From Diadema setosum (taxonomy: Eukaryota > Echinodermata > Echinoidea > Diadematoida > Diadematidae): a stretch of 64,000 nucleotides of DNA. Positions 1-11,556 of this stretch are shown piece by piece. Under the pieces are notes generated by a model. It did no database searches and was not told where the DNA came from. It saw only the letters and a program-made list of their open reading frames with translations. The stretch is taken from positions 34,868,883 to 34,932,882 of the forward strand of contig CM067076.1 in NCBI GenBank assembly GCA_033980235.1, read 5' to 3'. Positions within the stretch are counted from its first letter, which is position 1; every line of letters starts with the position of its first letter. Position numbers and translations under genes: made by a program.

Positions 1-409
1 CAGTTTAGTGGGTATTGTCATCACCATGTGATGCATATGATGTCCTTGACTTATGAATGAGGACAATGATATCTAATTGACAATGACTGAAAGCTGTATT
101 GCTGCAGATGACTGACAAATTCCGTATATGTATGATAAATTCTTATTACCAACTTTATTGTGTGTGCAGTGCATGTGGGTTTTTTTTTTCCTGTCTGAAT
201 GAACTGAGCAGTATACCATGTGATGATTATGAATGAATGGGGGTTTCTGCAGTCCTTATCAAGCAAAGGTCTGCTATGCCAAAACTGTAGACTTGTATTC
301 CATGCAGAGCTGCAGAGAAGTTAAAGCTTTCAACATTATACATGTAGCATGAGTGTGAAGATTGCATTGGTGCTTCTTCTTCCGGTCAGAGTTCAGACCA
401 CCATCTTAT

Positions 410-1183
410 GGGCAATTCCACGGTTAGTAACGTTACATTTGAACAAATTTAGATATTTGTTTTTACCACTAAATTACCATTTATTCACTTCAAGTCAAAA
501 TTATGTCAAAAACATGTTCATCCTTCCCAGGTTTATGATACAGAAAAGAATGAACACAATCCAAGAAATATTAGAATTGCTATAGCAACTTAAAGGGCTG
601 GTTAGTAACGTTACAAAAAAAGGACATGACAAAAAAATCAATGTCTTGTAACAAAAAGTGTGCAAAAATTCAAGTTACTTCAAACAAAGTGTTGCATTAA
701 TTTCAATTATTGCATCATGGCAAATGTTCATGCAAATTTTTTTAGCAGTTCGACCAATAATTTTTCAGCTAGACCTCCAAAAGCATGGTTATAACGTTAC
801 GGTTAGTAACGTTACATTTGTCCGGAGTAATTCCACAGGTCATTTCACCCTTTTGTAATTGACAAAATGTCACATGACTTCTGGAGTATTTAAATGTATT
901 CATCTTTTACCCTTCAGCAAAACTTTGAGGAAAAAATTTCAAAGGAACCCACTGTAATTTGCATTTAAGTGAATTTCAGCATCCCCAGTCCCACATGTAC
1001 ATTTTAAATGATGGTTTTAGATCTCACAAAATCAATGAATACGAAAAATAAAATCTACTGAATTTGAAAGGCCCTAATGATTGGTGAACATCCATGGCAT
1101 TAGTTGATACCTAGATTAAAGGGTAAGATAAAGAGGCACATTTCTTTTATCCATGTCATGTCCACCTAACTGCGGAATTGCCC
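410..1183. mobile_element. Non-autonomous DNA element with GGGCAATTCC termini
   Basis: Inverted ends of 18 bp, GGGCAATTCCACGGTTAG at left and the reverse complement at right with two mismatches. GTAACGTTAC palindromes recur at 427, 605 and 806. It occupies most of the otherwise gene-free 1-1300 stretch. The superfamily is unassigned; flanks read TTAT and TTAC. Confidence 0.55.
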
Positions 1184-1339
1184 TTACACTGTATGTGTTA
1201 TTAGACTCTTTACTGATTGACTGGTCTGATGCATTTTCCTTTGTGTATTTTGGGACAGACCACTTCCCCGGGCTATGCTCCCTGCTTTCTTTATGATTAC
1301 CAAATGAATCAGGATCTTTTACAAGTGTGGCTTTTGACT

Positions 1340-1516
1340 CTCTCACACTCATTAAATTTGATACATCCTAGGGACAGAATATTAGCCTTTCACAAGAGGG
1401 GATGGCATGATAACACATAACATGCCTCAGTAGACTCACTGGGATTTGAACCGTACCCTGAGCCCTAGCCAACTGATTGCAAGCTAGGCTCTTTACTGAC
1501 TGAGCCACCTCACCAT
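1340..1516 (-). mobile_element. tRNA-derived SINE (family 1)
   Basis: On the minus strand a tRNA-like head has box A (TGGCTCAGTCAG) and box B (GGTTCAAATCCC), followed by a non-tRNA body. The body matches the 19.0-19.35 kb copy (shared GGGACAGA and GAGGGGA blocks). Not a functional tRNA; the stems are broken. Confidence 0.7.
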
Positions 1517-1959
1517 ATCATATCATTGTAAATCATATCATCACTAAATCACTATCATCGTTACTGTCATTCACTTACCCATCTACATATAAGCAGGAAA
1601 AAGTGTGCACTACACATTACAATTTTGTTTTTTGTTGTTTTATTTTTTTTCTCCATTGTTATGCTTGATGGCTTTTGCGGAAACTATGAGCATACAATTA
1701 TGTTTTCTCTTTTCACTCAAACCTCCAAATTATTTAAGTGTTGAATTGCTCTAGATCATTTCATGATAGAGTGTTATATACCTGGGTAGGTCTCTTATGT
1801 TTGAGCACAGCTACTACTGTGTGGAACATGCTATAAAGATAGCAGATAGAAGATACCCTCTTCCTTTCATTTTCTCTAGTTTTTGACCCTGATGAGATGA
1901 GATTTCCAATAAAAAAGGACATTTCAGTGGTCCCGAGGAGCTTGGTATAAGGAACCCCT

Positions 1960-2130
1960 CCCCCAATATTTGTAATTCAGGGTTGCCAGGTACCATTCTT
2001 TAAAATACAGCTACCCCATTGTGAAAAAGCACATTATATTCAAAGACCGTAAAGATGTATGAGCTTGGCAGAAATCAAATTCAAGACCTCCTGCTTAGAA
2101 GTCTAGAGTCTTATCCAATGCACCAAAGAA
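1960..2130 (-). mobile_element. tRNA-derived SINE-like fragment
   Basis: On the minus strand TGGTGCATTGGATAAGA resembles box A and CTTGAATTTGAT a degenerate box B, followed by SINE-like body. It ends about 50 bp before the first visible SDR exon. Confidence 0.5.
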
Positions 2131-2178
2131 CTTCCATCAATGTGAATGTCATATTCAAATTAATTCTATCGTTTTCAG

Positions 2179-2313
2179 ACTTGCTTGACAACGATGGGAC
2201 GCCACTTGACGAGTCTCATTGGAGAAATCCAAACAGCACTATCGACGATGCATACGGCAAGAGCAAGGGATTGGCGGAGAAAGCGGCCTGGGACTTTGTA
2301 GAGAAATTGCCAG
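2179..2313 (+). CDS. SDR gene, first visible exon (catalytic YGKSK)
   Basis: Acceptor GTTTTCAG precedes 2179 and donor GTAAGA follows 2313. The exon enters with two bases of a split Asp codon and leaves with one base. The peptide includes GTPLDESHW and DDAYGKSKGLAEKAAW, the SDR active-site helix. Confidence 0.88.
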
Positions 2314-5300
2314 GTAAGAGCACTTTCAGTAGTGTACAAACTGTACTCATTTGTTGTACAGTACAATGAGCATGAAAAAGCTTGAAGGACCAGTGCAACA
2401 TAAATGCACATTGACTTGATTCATTATACCCCGAATGTTACTTACTGTATACACCAAATATTTTGCGAGGTTTTTATTTTCATGAACAGATGCTGTTCGC
2501 AAAATAAAGACATGCAAATATATTGACTCAGATCCCAACATGAATGTGACATGCACACATACATTGCTCCGTTCAATGCCAGTACTGTACTTCTTGATCG
2601 TGAATTTAACCACTGGAGTAATCATCAGGAGGTCCCAATTTCATCAAAAATATTAAGCTTGCTAAATTGAACAGTGCATTGTATAAATGGCCAAATAAAT
2701 ATCTAATTGTGTGCCAAATACTAAATCCAAGGATGTATGTAATTAGTAATGTGCTATAATGACTTCATAATAATGATAATGATAGTACTAATACTAATAG
2801 ATAACACTTATGTAGCTCTTGATACGGAAAAAAAAATTAAATCAAAATACAGCATTAATGACTGAGGATTACAAACAGATGAAGGCTTGTATTTGAAAAA
2901 CGTACTTACCAGTCTTGATGGAAAATACCAGAATATGTTTACAGGATAGATGCTGAATGCAGCTACCAAGAGTACTCACCCCTCCCCACCCCCACCCCCC
3001 CCCCCCCCCCTTTATTTGTGCTTGCTTTCTCTTTCTATGGTCATCAGCGGAGTCCAAGTTTGAATTGGCCGTGATCAACCCGTCTGTGGTTCTGGGCCCA
3101 GTGCTCTGTGGCACTGCGGGAACCAGTGTGGAGATCGTCAAGCGAATCATGGAGCGTAACCCTCCCCTGGTTCCCAAACTCAACTTCCCCGTCTGCGACG
3201 TGCGTGACGTGGCCGCGGCTCATTTGGTTGCTATGACACTCCCCGAATCAGCAGGTATGTGTTGGCTTCAGCTATAAATGTACATGTATAAGGATAATAC
3301 AAGAATGCTGCATCAAGCCAGCATGTTTATAGTGACTTGTATAAAATAATTGATTAAAAATTCGTGCTGTAGTGATTGGCGGAAGGAGCTTCATGTGATC
3401 ATATATTTTGCTTGTAAAAAGAACACTATTTGTGACAGAGCAATAGTGACATTATTAGTCACTGTTTTCTACAGTCATTGTAGGATCCCTCCAAAATGTT
3501 GCATCAACCACATGGTTTCTCACCTCATTTTTCCCCTTTTATGATAATTTACTATAACAACACTGATAAAAAACTTGAATGCTGCCATTTTTAGCAGTGG
3601 CAAAGAAGATAATTACTTGTATGTTCAGATGTGAGTTTTTCTTTAATTTATCTCCCTCTACAAACGAAATTTTTATGATTGCAACTGCTGATCAGTAATT
3701 TTTTACCAATCATGTTTGAAAAAAAGAACCAGTGGGGATTGAGCCTGTCATCTATGTATCACTGCCAGAAACCAGGGATAGCCCGGTGGTAGTGTCGCTG
3801 CCCGGAAAGCAGTAACTGACAGGTTTGATTCCCACTGGTTCCTTGTTTATGGCATGCTGGTTCAAAAAATTATAGTTCAGCAGTTGCAATCTTACAAATT
3901 TTATATGTAGAGGGAGACAAATTAAAGAAAATCACACTACAGCCTTCACTCCTCTGCTCACCTTAATCTCTTGCTTTCACTTGCATGTATGTTTGTAAGA
4001 CGAAATGTTTTTGATAATGGAAAAAATAGTTGAAATGCTGATGTGAACATTGAAGGTGATAGTACTGTTATTCTGTTATGTTTGCAGTTCATCCAGTTAT
4101 AATTTGATATTTTTTCTGCAGTTATTGAAGCTACTACACAATGTCTTGTCACATTTCTATGACCATTTGTAACAGGTCACAGACACATCGTGTCCCCCCA
4201 CAATATCTGGTTCAGCGAAATGTCTGCCATTCTTGCTGCTGAATTCAGCGACAAAGGTAATCAGTTTTGAGACAGCACTCTCAACTTCACACCCAACTAT
4301 CCTCTCAACTGCTTTTTTGTTGCACCTTTTCTCTCATTTTTCTTTAAATGTTGTTGTTGTTGATGTTGTTTGAAGATTTTTTTAGCAGTTTGAAGGTCAC
4401 AATTTCTTTGCCAGTTTGTATACCATGAGAAGCTTAGAGTCTGGAGGCCTTTATGAAATTAATGCAGTTTGGCAACTTAGACATTCTTTCATGGTCGCTA
4501 AACTCGTAAGCACATGAATTACAACCAAAGAGGTTATACTAAAATAATAGAGAGACTCTTATAAAGTTATAAAGCGCTCATTCTACCTAAAAGTTACTCA
4601 TGGTGCTGTGAAAACAAAATGTTATTTTACAACAGAATATCATAGAAGATGAACATGAGAACAATATTACCAACAAAAAATATACGTATATATACATACA
4701 TGTAAACAATTGTCAATTTTAATTAGAAAGGTAGGTTTTCAGGTTCTTTTTGAAGGCATCAGTAGAAGGTGCTTGTTGTATAGATATTGGAAGGTTGTTC
4801 CCAAGTTTGGGATCCATGTCTAAAAAAGCATGATCTCCCAACTTTGCGTGCTTGATTCGAGGTACCTTATATACTAGCAGGTTGTCTTTGTGAATGATGA
4901 GATGCAGGTATCCAATACTTGACACTTGTTCACTTTTCTCTCTTGCACACAGGATACAATCCCCCGACCATCATGGCCCCCAAGTTTTTCTTGCGAGTGG
5001 TCAGCTTGTTTGACCAGAGTGTGAAGTACATTGTGCAGCTGACCGGCCGTGTGACCAAGTTCTCCGACACCAGGGTAAGCTAATAATCATGTGGAATTTG
5101 GCATTCATATGACATATTAACCCATTGAAAACTAGTCCAGAGTATACTCACACTGGTGTCTATTGGAAATGCGTGTTGCAGCAAAATCAGCCCATCCTCC
5201 ATGGGTTACAACATAACACTGAAGTTTTGATAGGCATTGATGCAGCCAGCTATAGTGTGTACACATTTCAAGTCTTTGAGGTGGCAAGTTGCATATAATG

Positions 5301-5471
5301 ACACCAGTTCAATTTACTGTGCAGTAAGTTGTACAATATGTTGTGTTTTTTTTTCAAATCTCAAGTCATCATGCTAAAAGGGCTGGATAAAAATGATTTT
5401 ACTATGTAATCAACTGTTACAAACAAAATCCAGATCCGAGTTAATATAATAATTATAATGATAACAACAAC

Positions 5472-5532
<61 letters not shown>

Positions 5533-6723
5533 TAAAAATAATAATAATTATAATAATAATAATAATAATAACAATAATAACAATAATAATAATAATAATA
5601 ATAACAATAAAAATAATGATAATAATGAATAATAATTAATACTGATAGTATAATGCAATACAATACATTTATTATGCGCTTAATATGGATGTTTCTAAGT
5701 GCACAAACCGGAAAATTAGATTTAATCCGAAATAATACAAAAATATTAAAATTCATATGTATTATTCAAAATAGTACGAAACTCTTAGTCAATATGAACT
5801 GGGATCTGAATTTTGTTTGTAGCAACTATTTACTGTAGAATAATTACTTCTAGAATTTGTTGACAGCTGCACGTAGCAGTAAAACTTTTTTGGGTGGATG
5901 TAATTTCTGTGACTTTATCAGTTGGGGTGATGTCATGACTGCCTACCACGAAGTGAAATGGTAGTCTCAAAATCAGACTGCTAGTTCTCGTCCATCTGTT
6001 TTTATGCTTCTTACACTGTACCTTGATAACCCATAACAGCTCCGTGAGGTGCTTGGCATCACTCCTCGTGACCCGAAGGATTCCCTCATCGACATGACAT
6101 ACTCCTGCATCGACAAGGGCTTCGTCGTCCGCAAGAAGGGCTACTTCAATCCCCGTACCCAGGGGGCGGGGCCGAGTGAGGGGCAAGGGGAAGGTGAACC
6201 GATACCTGCAGCAGCCGGTGGTGAGGGTGCAGCTGAGGCCAGTGGTGATACTACTCCAGGTAAGGAAGAAACGGGGGCAAGTGGAGCTACTCCAGGAGAT
6301 GAGACTACTGCAGCTGGTGGTGCTGCTAATGGTGATGAGAGTAAGGAGGCTGGTGATGAGGGTACGGGGGCCAGTGGATCTACCGGAGCTGAGGGGGTGG
6401 CTGAAGGTGGCCACGCCCCTGGTGAGGAAGCTCCTGGGGAGAGTGAATCTCCTGGTGATGAAGCCACTGGGGCTGATGAATCTCCAGGTGTGGAGGCTAC
6501 TGGGGCTAGTGGATCTCCTGATGCTGAAGCTAATGGGGCAAGTGAAAATCCCCCTGAAGAGGCTACCGGGGCTAGTGAAAATCCCAGTGAAGAGGCTACT
6601 GGGGCTAGTGCATCTCCAAGTGATGAGGCTGCCGAAACAAGTGGATCCCCTGGTGATGAAGCCGCTGTCATTACTGAAGGCACTGCAGATGATCAGGCAG
6701 TTGAAGCTAGTGGATCCGCCTAG
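2179..6723 (+). CDS. Dihydroflavonol-reductase-like NAD(P)-dependent extended SDR, 5'-truncated by the window
   Basis: Five exons join in frame: 2179-2313, 3048-3254, 4176-4256, 4953-5074 and 6040-6723, giving 408 residues after a split first codon. All boundaries shown have AG/GT. The first visible exon has the SDR catalytic YGKSK (Tyr-x-x-x-Lys). The second has FELAVINPSVVLGP, typical of dihydroflavonol-4-reductase or cinnamoyl-CoA-reductase-like enzymes, and CDVRDVAAAHLVAM, the usual DVRDVA motif near the substrate pocket. Later exons carry the conserved C-terminal half of the fold, ending near KKGYFNP. The N-terminal GxxGxxG nucleotide-binding exons were not found in 1-2178 and probably lie upstream. 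A 187-residue acidic Gly/Ala/Ser/Glu-rich tail follows the catalytic core. Role by family: NAD(P)H-dependent carbonyl or dihydroflavonol-type reduction in the cytosol; the substrate cannot be read from sequence. A 3' end was not fixed; a possible ATTAAA signal is at 6992-6997, inside a MITE. Confidence 0.88.
3048..3254 (+). CDS. SDR gene, second visible exon
   Basis: Flanked by TCATCAG and GTATGT; 207 nt, so the phase is unchanged. It encodes VINPSVVLGPVLCGT and NFPVCDVRDVAAAH, a strong match to the dihydroflavonol reductase family. A C-rich tract (about 2985-3010) just upstream may serve as polypyrimidine tract. Confidence 0.88.
3636..3936. mobile_element. Foldback element with tRNA-like core
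   Basis: Long inverted arms (TTTAATTTATCTCCCTCTAC at left, its near reverse complement at right, extending about 75 bp). They surround a tRNA-like unit at about 3772-3842 with box A-like TAGCCCGGTGGTAGTG and box B-like GGTTTGATTCC. A second, inverted box-B-like block sits at about 3727-3757. Lies in an SDR intron. Confidence 0.65.
4176..4256 (+). CDS. SDR gene, third visible exon
   Basis: Acceptor AACAG, donor GTAATC, 81 nt with phase preserved. It reads GRHIVSPHNIWFSEMSAIL, matching the usual GRYI/V segment after the DVRDVA motif. Confidence 0.82.
4953..5074 (+). CDS. SDR gene, fourth visible exon
   Basis: Acceptor CACACAG, donor GTAAGC, 122 nt, ending on a codon boundary. It reads GYNPPTIMAPKFFLRVVSLF and then a segment ending TKFSDTR, matching the family C-terminal subdomain. 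Confidence 0.83.
5445..5640. repeat. (AAT)n microsatellite
   Basis: Nearly uninterrupted ATA/AAT trinucleotides with a few C interruptions, in the last SDR intron. Its antisense Tyr/Ile-rich open frame is an artefact. Confidence 0.9.
6040..6723 (+). CDS. SDR gene, last exon with acidic repeat tail
   Basis: Acceptor CATAACAG; the stop TAG is at 6721-6723. The first 40 codons (LREVLGITPRDPKDSLIDM and on to YFNPRT) finish the enzyme fold. The other 187 codons (6160-6720) are an acidic low-complexity tail with no Cys or Trp, likely disordered. The reverse strand is also open across most of this exon, which follows from its skewed codon composition. Confidence 0.85.
   Translation, partial: LREVLGITPRDPKDSLIDMTYSCIDKGFVVRKKGYFNPRTQGAGPSEGQGEGEPIPAAAGGEGAAEASGDTTPGKEETGASGATPGDETTAAGGAANGDESKEAGDEGTGASGSTGAEGVAEGGHAPGEEAPGESESPGDEATGADESPGVEATGASGSPDAEANGASENPPEEATGASENPSEEATGASASPSDEAAETSGSPGDEAAVITEGTADDQAVEASGSA
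6445..6666 (+). repeat. Coding minisatellite, 33-bp unit
   Basis: About 6.7 tandem units start at 6445, 6478, 6511, 6544, 6577, 6610 and 6643. Each encodes an 11-residue motif such as ESPGVEATGAS or ENPSEEATGAS. The period is a multiple of three, so copy-number change keeps the frame. The units have diverged, so the array is not freshly expanded. Confidence 0.85.
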
Positions 6724-6947
6724 AGGTGAAGTCACAACACTATGTGTCTGTCTGGTCCAAATGTAGCTTAAGAGGAGTCTTTAATGGAGATATAAGGGCA
6801 AGGCCATTTCTTTAAGCAATTGGGTTGGTGTCATTTTTCACTTATTTATTTCTCTCTCTATCTCTCTCTCTCTTGATGGATGGGCATAAGCCAAGCTTAT
6901 TCAGGTGTTTGATCAGTATTTAATCTTTGTTCATCATTACTTTTTAA

Positions 6948-7500
6948 AGGTAGGGGATACCTTTTACAGACCTCCCAAAATGCAGCAAAACATTAAATAT
7001 GAACCTCAGGGGACTTGCTTAGGCCACTGCTTAGAAATTTGGAAGTCAACAGTTATCTAAAATTTGAATAATGCACAAAACTCAACTACTCAGTAGTTCT
7101 GTGTGTCAGCCACACTTAAGCCTTTTTGTTGCATTCTTCTGTATTTGTGATCTATAAACACAAATCTAAAAGTACAAGAGCTGATGTAATAACATATAGA
7201 GTGTGTGGCAAGAATGTTTTTTTAGAAATGTTTGTAAGTGTTGATGAACTTTCTTCACAAAATATACATGATGGACACACATGCAGTACATGGGTCTGCA
7301 AAAGTAGCCTAGTAATGTACTGGAATTTTACGGTGAGCCCGAAAACAATTCAATTCAAAATCTAACGGTCAAAAAAATGTACTAAATGTTACCTTCCACT
7401 TTCAATACTTTATGGGAGTTTCTAAAATGATACTCTCTTCAACATACCACTGTATTTATACAACTCTTCATTTAAGGCGTGCAAATGGGATTCCCTACCT
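6948..7500. mobile_element. TTAA-flanked MITE with AGGTAGGG termini
   Basis: Inverted ends AGGTAGGGGATACC and the reverse complement of GGGATTCCCTACCT, each directly flanked by TTAA (6944-6947, 7501-7504). Starts 220 bp after the SDR stop, so it may sit in or next to the 3' UTR. Confidence 0.65.
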
Positions 7501-7986
7501 TTAATGCAAAGTATTCTTTTGCTCTTCCACTCACGAACTTGAAATTCATTTATGGTATCCATGTATTTCATAGAATCTTTGCATCGATGCACTAAAAGAA
7601 AATGAAAATGGAAATGGACCTAACTAGATCCACCGTGCATATGTTACGACTCATCTTCTTTGTTTATGATAATCAACATGCACAGATTTGCAGTATAATG
7701 AAAAAAAAAACAGCAATTTTGGCCCCAGTAAAGTCCCAATTTTTTCATCCAAGTATTTGTTATGTGACTTACCACTGCCTGTTTGTTTATAGATTTGGTA
7801 ATGTGCATATCTAAATGTTGTGTTCTTTATGTAGTCACTTCATTGTTTTAGAGTTACTTTAGGATTCCTGAAGACATTTTAATTGCCTTATCCTGGCACA
7901 GATAGAGGGACAAACAGCCGCTGGCTTGATTGTATACCAAGCTGAAAGTATTTAACAAAACACAAAAGTACTCAAGTTTAACTTAA

Positions 7987-8939
7987 CCCATATCGGGCCA
8001 ACGCATTTGTGTAAACAAACACCGCAGTGGCCCAGCACCGTTTGCACACACACGCCGACAGGCAGACAACTCTCTAACCAATCGCTCTTCATTAGCAAAC
8101 AATGAACAAAACATAGACAAGTTATAATACATCGTTTGAAAGAGGATAAAATTCCCTTTAAAATGATATATAACATGCTGCCATTTGATTCACAGTGCAG
8201 TCATAGTACTCAGCAGAAGTGAAGTACAGTCATCCAAAAATTACGAAATCAATTTGTTTATTTGCTTTCATTCATGGATTAAAAAAAGCAAATGTTGTAA
8301 TTTTACACATCCAGTACCGGAAATGAAATGATCAGAGTGTCAGCTTTCTCGACATATAAATATCATGACCATTGATACAATAATTGCAGGTTTATTTTTA
8401 TGTTTATGCCGATGAAGCCATTGCGAGTGCACAGGAAATCGATTATATAATGTGTGCATCCTATAGTTGAAGTGAAACTCGTCACGATATATACACTTCT
8501 ACAGCTTTTCAGTTTCGACTAATTATACAATTGTTGTACATACATGTGGAGGTACATGTGGGACTATTATCACAACCGAATCATTGCCCGGCAAGTGTCC
8601 AAACCTCAAAAACTGCGGCAGAAAATCTAAAATCGAGCATTCCACATACCTGTAGATAGCACCCACTGATGCTTCGTGGTTATTCACGTTATTCCATGTA
8701 AGCACACATTTTTTCAATGATTTTTACGATATTTTGGGGGTTCGACTGACAAATCCTTCTTGAATTATTGCAGACAGTGTAGCAAAGCATTCTGGGATAT
8801 GTTGTCAAAGGTTAGAAGGTGAAAGAACTTTGGAATGACGTCGTTTATATGTCATTTCTTTCACTACGGGATATTCCATATGTGGCCCCTGCGGCGTTTG
8901 GATGAACTACGGAATATCCCGTAGATGGCCCGATATGGG
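7987..8939. mobile_element. piggyBac-like MITE, long form
   Basis: A perfect 14-bp inverted repeat CCCATATCGGGCCA at both ends, flanked by TTAA on both sides (7983-7986, 8940-8943). CCC...GGG ends with TTAA targets fit the piggyBac superfamily. No transposase frame. It carries about 590 bp of internal sequence missing from the 9169 copy. Confidence 0.75.
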
Positions 8940-9168
8940 TTAAGTTTAAATGCTGACATGCTACTAGACAATCACCTTGTGGGTGAGAAAAGAGAATTTT
9001 CTATGTAATCTAGAAGGAGAATGTCAGGTTTTGGTGAGGGAAACAGTAATGCAAACGTGATTCCTCCATTTTTATGGAATGATTTGCCCTTTCAATTATG
9101 ATATAGATAAATTTCATACTCACTTGATATTTGCATTAGTTGAATGTAAATGTATCTTGATCACTTAA

Positions 9169-9506
9169 CCCATATCGGGCCAATGCACTTGTGTGAACAA
9201 ACACCCAAGTGGCCCAGCACTGTTCGCGCATGCACACCAACGTACAGACAACTCTCCAAACAATCGCTCTTCATTAGCAAGCATTGAAAAAAACATGAAC
9301 AAGTTATATATCATTTGAAAGAGGAAGGAAATCTCTTTAATATGGTATATAACATGTTGCCATTCAATGCATACTACAGTCATAGTATTCAGCGAAAGTG
9401 AATGACGTCGTTCATACGTCATTTCATTCACTACGGGATATTCTGTATATGGCCCCTGTGGCATTTGGATGAACTACAGGATATCCCGTAGATGGCCCGA
9501 TATGGG
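9169..9506. mobile_element. piggyBac-like MITE, short form
   Basis: Same termini and same subterminal blocks (CACTACGGGATATTC and GATATCCCGTAGATGGCCCG) as the 7987 element, 338 bp long. TTAA is intact on the left and reads TTTA on the right. Internally deleted relative to its neighbour 230 bp away. Confidence 0.72.
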
Positions 9507-10049
9507 TTTAAAAAAAAAATAAAAATAATGTGACATTTTGTACTTAGTGTGCGTGCTGTATGTCTTGTTTACAAATTCAATTCTGTAACAGATTTCTTTT
9601 TTTTTTTTCACTTACAGGAAACATGATCAGTTTTGCAAGTGGCTACTTCTAAAGCATAAAGTGCTGATAAAATGGTGTGCTTTAATAGAATTTTAGTCTT
9701 TTTTCATTCTGTTTAAATATCTATGTTTACTTTTTTCTCCCAGGTGTTAGTATTTCATCTTTCATGCTAATCTGACAAGTTGTTACAAACAAAAAACTGT
9801 CTGTTGATGAACTGCTAATATTTTGGTGAAATTCTTCAGAAGGGCATTACATGATAGAGAATCAATTAGATGATTTACTAGCAGATCAAGTTGATATTGA
9901 GAAAAAAAAACTCTGGGTGAAAAACCCAATTCTGCTGATCAGTGATGTTTTTATCAACTTTTAATGTCACTTGGTATGTGTTGTTGTTAGAAAATGTGGA
10001 TTTACATGAATTTATTGGAGTATGTGTTTGTGAGTATGCCGTAGAATGC

Positions 10050-10372
10050 AGGTATGACTTTGTATGATTATTTGGTGATTGTGGTGAAAGGGCGCATTTC
10101 TTAAGAATAAAGATTTTTTTTTTTCGATATTATATTCTGTGATGCAGAGTGGAGTTCAGTCAAATGGAGCCATTTTCTCCATGATAACTTGCCTGTGTGT
10201 CTGTTAGTAACATGCAGGTTTGATTTTGTATGATTATTTGGTGATTGTGGTGAAAAAGGTGAACTCTTTGAGAGGAAAAAAGATTTATATATTTTTTTAA
10301 TCATTCTGTGATGCAAACTGAAGTTCAGTCGAATGCGGCCATATTCTACATGATAATTTGCCTCTCAAGTGT
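10050..10372 (+). repeat. Two-copy tandem duplication, about 165-bp unit
   Basis: TATGATTATTTGGTGATTGT at about 10064 and 10228, with the blocks TTCTGTGATGCA and GTTCAGTC following in both. The unit has diverged and has no coding potential. Confidence 0.7.
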
Positions 10373-11556
10373 GCCTTGAATTATGAACTTGACAACTCAT
10401 TCTATATACTCAAAAAGTGATCATTTTGCCGTGAGGCGCTAGCATTCCGTGTTAAGATGTGAAACATAACTATAATTGTTATACCTTGCCTGAGAGATAT
10501 CCATCATAATTTTATGGAATACACTGTAAGTGTAGGGCAAATTGCCAATGTCCCCAATTAATGGTATGTTGGTGAAGTATGAACAAGAAGATGACATTTG
10601 CATTTTACAGTACTGTGTTTGTGTACTCCAAGAATCTGTACATTCCCTTCAATTAGGCAGCTGGATTGAAACCAGGTCTGCATTTATTTTCAAAAGACAA
10701 TTAACCTGTTGAAGACTACTCCTGAGTACACTCAGACAGGTGTCTCTATGAAATTCATGTTATAGCAAAATTATGTTACTCGTCCTTAATGGAGTATAAG
10801 CTGTATACATTTACAAGATGCTGTAAAATGATCTGTTTGAATTTGACATTCCAGCTGCTTCAAAACCAATTTTCAGTTCTTTGTGTTGCCTATTTCTTTT
10901 TGTCAATATAGACTTGTGACACTTACCGGTATTAGTCTTTCAAACTGTTTTAATAGATTAGTCTGAATATCATGGCTCTTTGTGCTGCTGTAGTCTTTAT
11001 TCAATGTTCCTCGGGAATGATATTTCTCTTCTTCTTTGAAAATGTATTTTATTGCTATTTATGATGTAGTGTAGCAGGTATGGAGTCTTCGTTAGGATGA
11101 TGATTATATTCATAGTTGTTGCAGGTCTTGTTGCATTAGATCTGAGGGATATCTCTCAACATTTTTAGTTTACCTAAAAGAGAAAGGAAATATATCTAGA
11201 TGAACCGCATTGTAGACCAGTTGGTCATTCAAGGCTATCCATTACTAGAGGTTGTATTTTAGCATATAATTTGTCACTTGTCATGACTTGCAACTGTGCA
11301 ATCATTAGAGGAAAATAGAAACTCTACTTCATTAGATGGATATTTGTTGTTGTTTCATGCATTGTTATTTTCCAGGTATGAGATGTTGACTTCTTCATTT
11401 AGAATGATGATTTGAGAAAGCTTACTTCCTCCATTTCAAACCCATTGAGAATTACAGCCATGAGTGCTTTGTCTTCCAAACGTTATCGTAAGTACCCCCT
11501 ATTTGAAGTACATGTATATCACAGTTGGGGAAAGTGCTGGAGTTTAACAGTTACAG

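Noticed and set aside
5361..5756. A 131-codon Tyr/Ile-rich frame
   Set aside because: Translation of the (AAT)n microsatellite.
5830..6735. A 301-codon antisense open frame and a 180-codon one over the SDR last exon
   Set aside because: They mirror the sense codon bias (GGN, GCN, GAN codons), have repeat-derived sequence, and the sense strand has clear family homology and splice signals.
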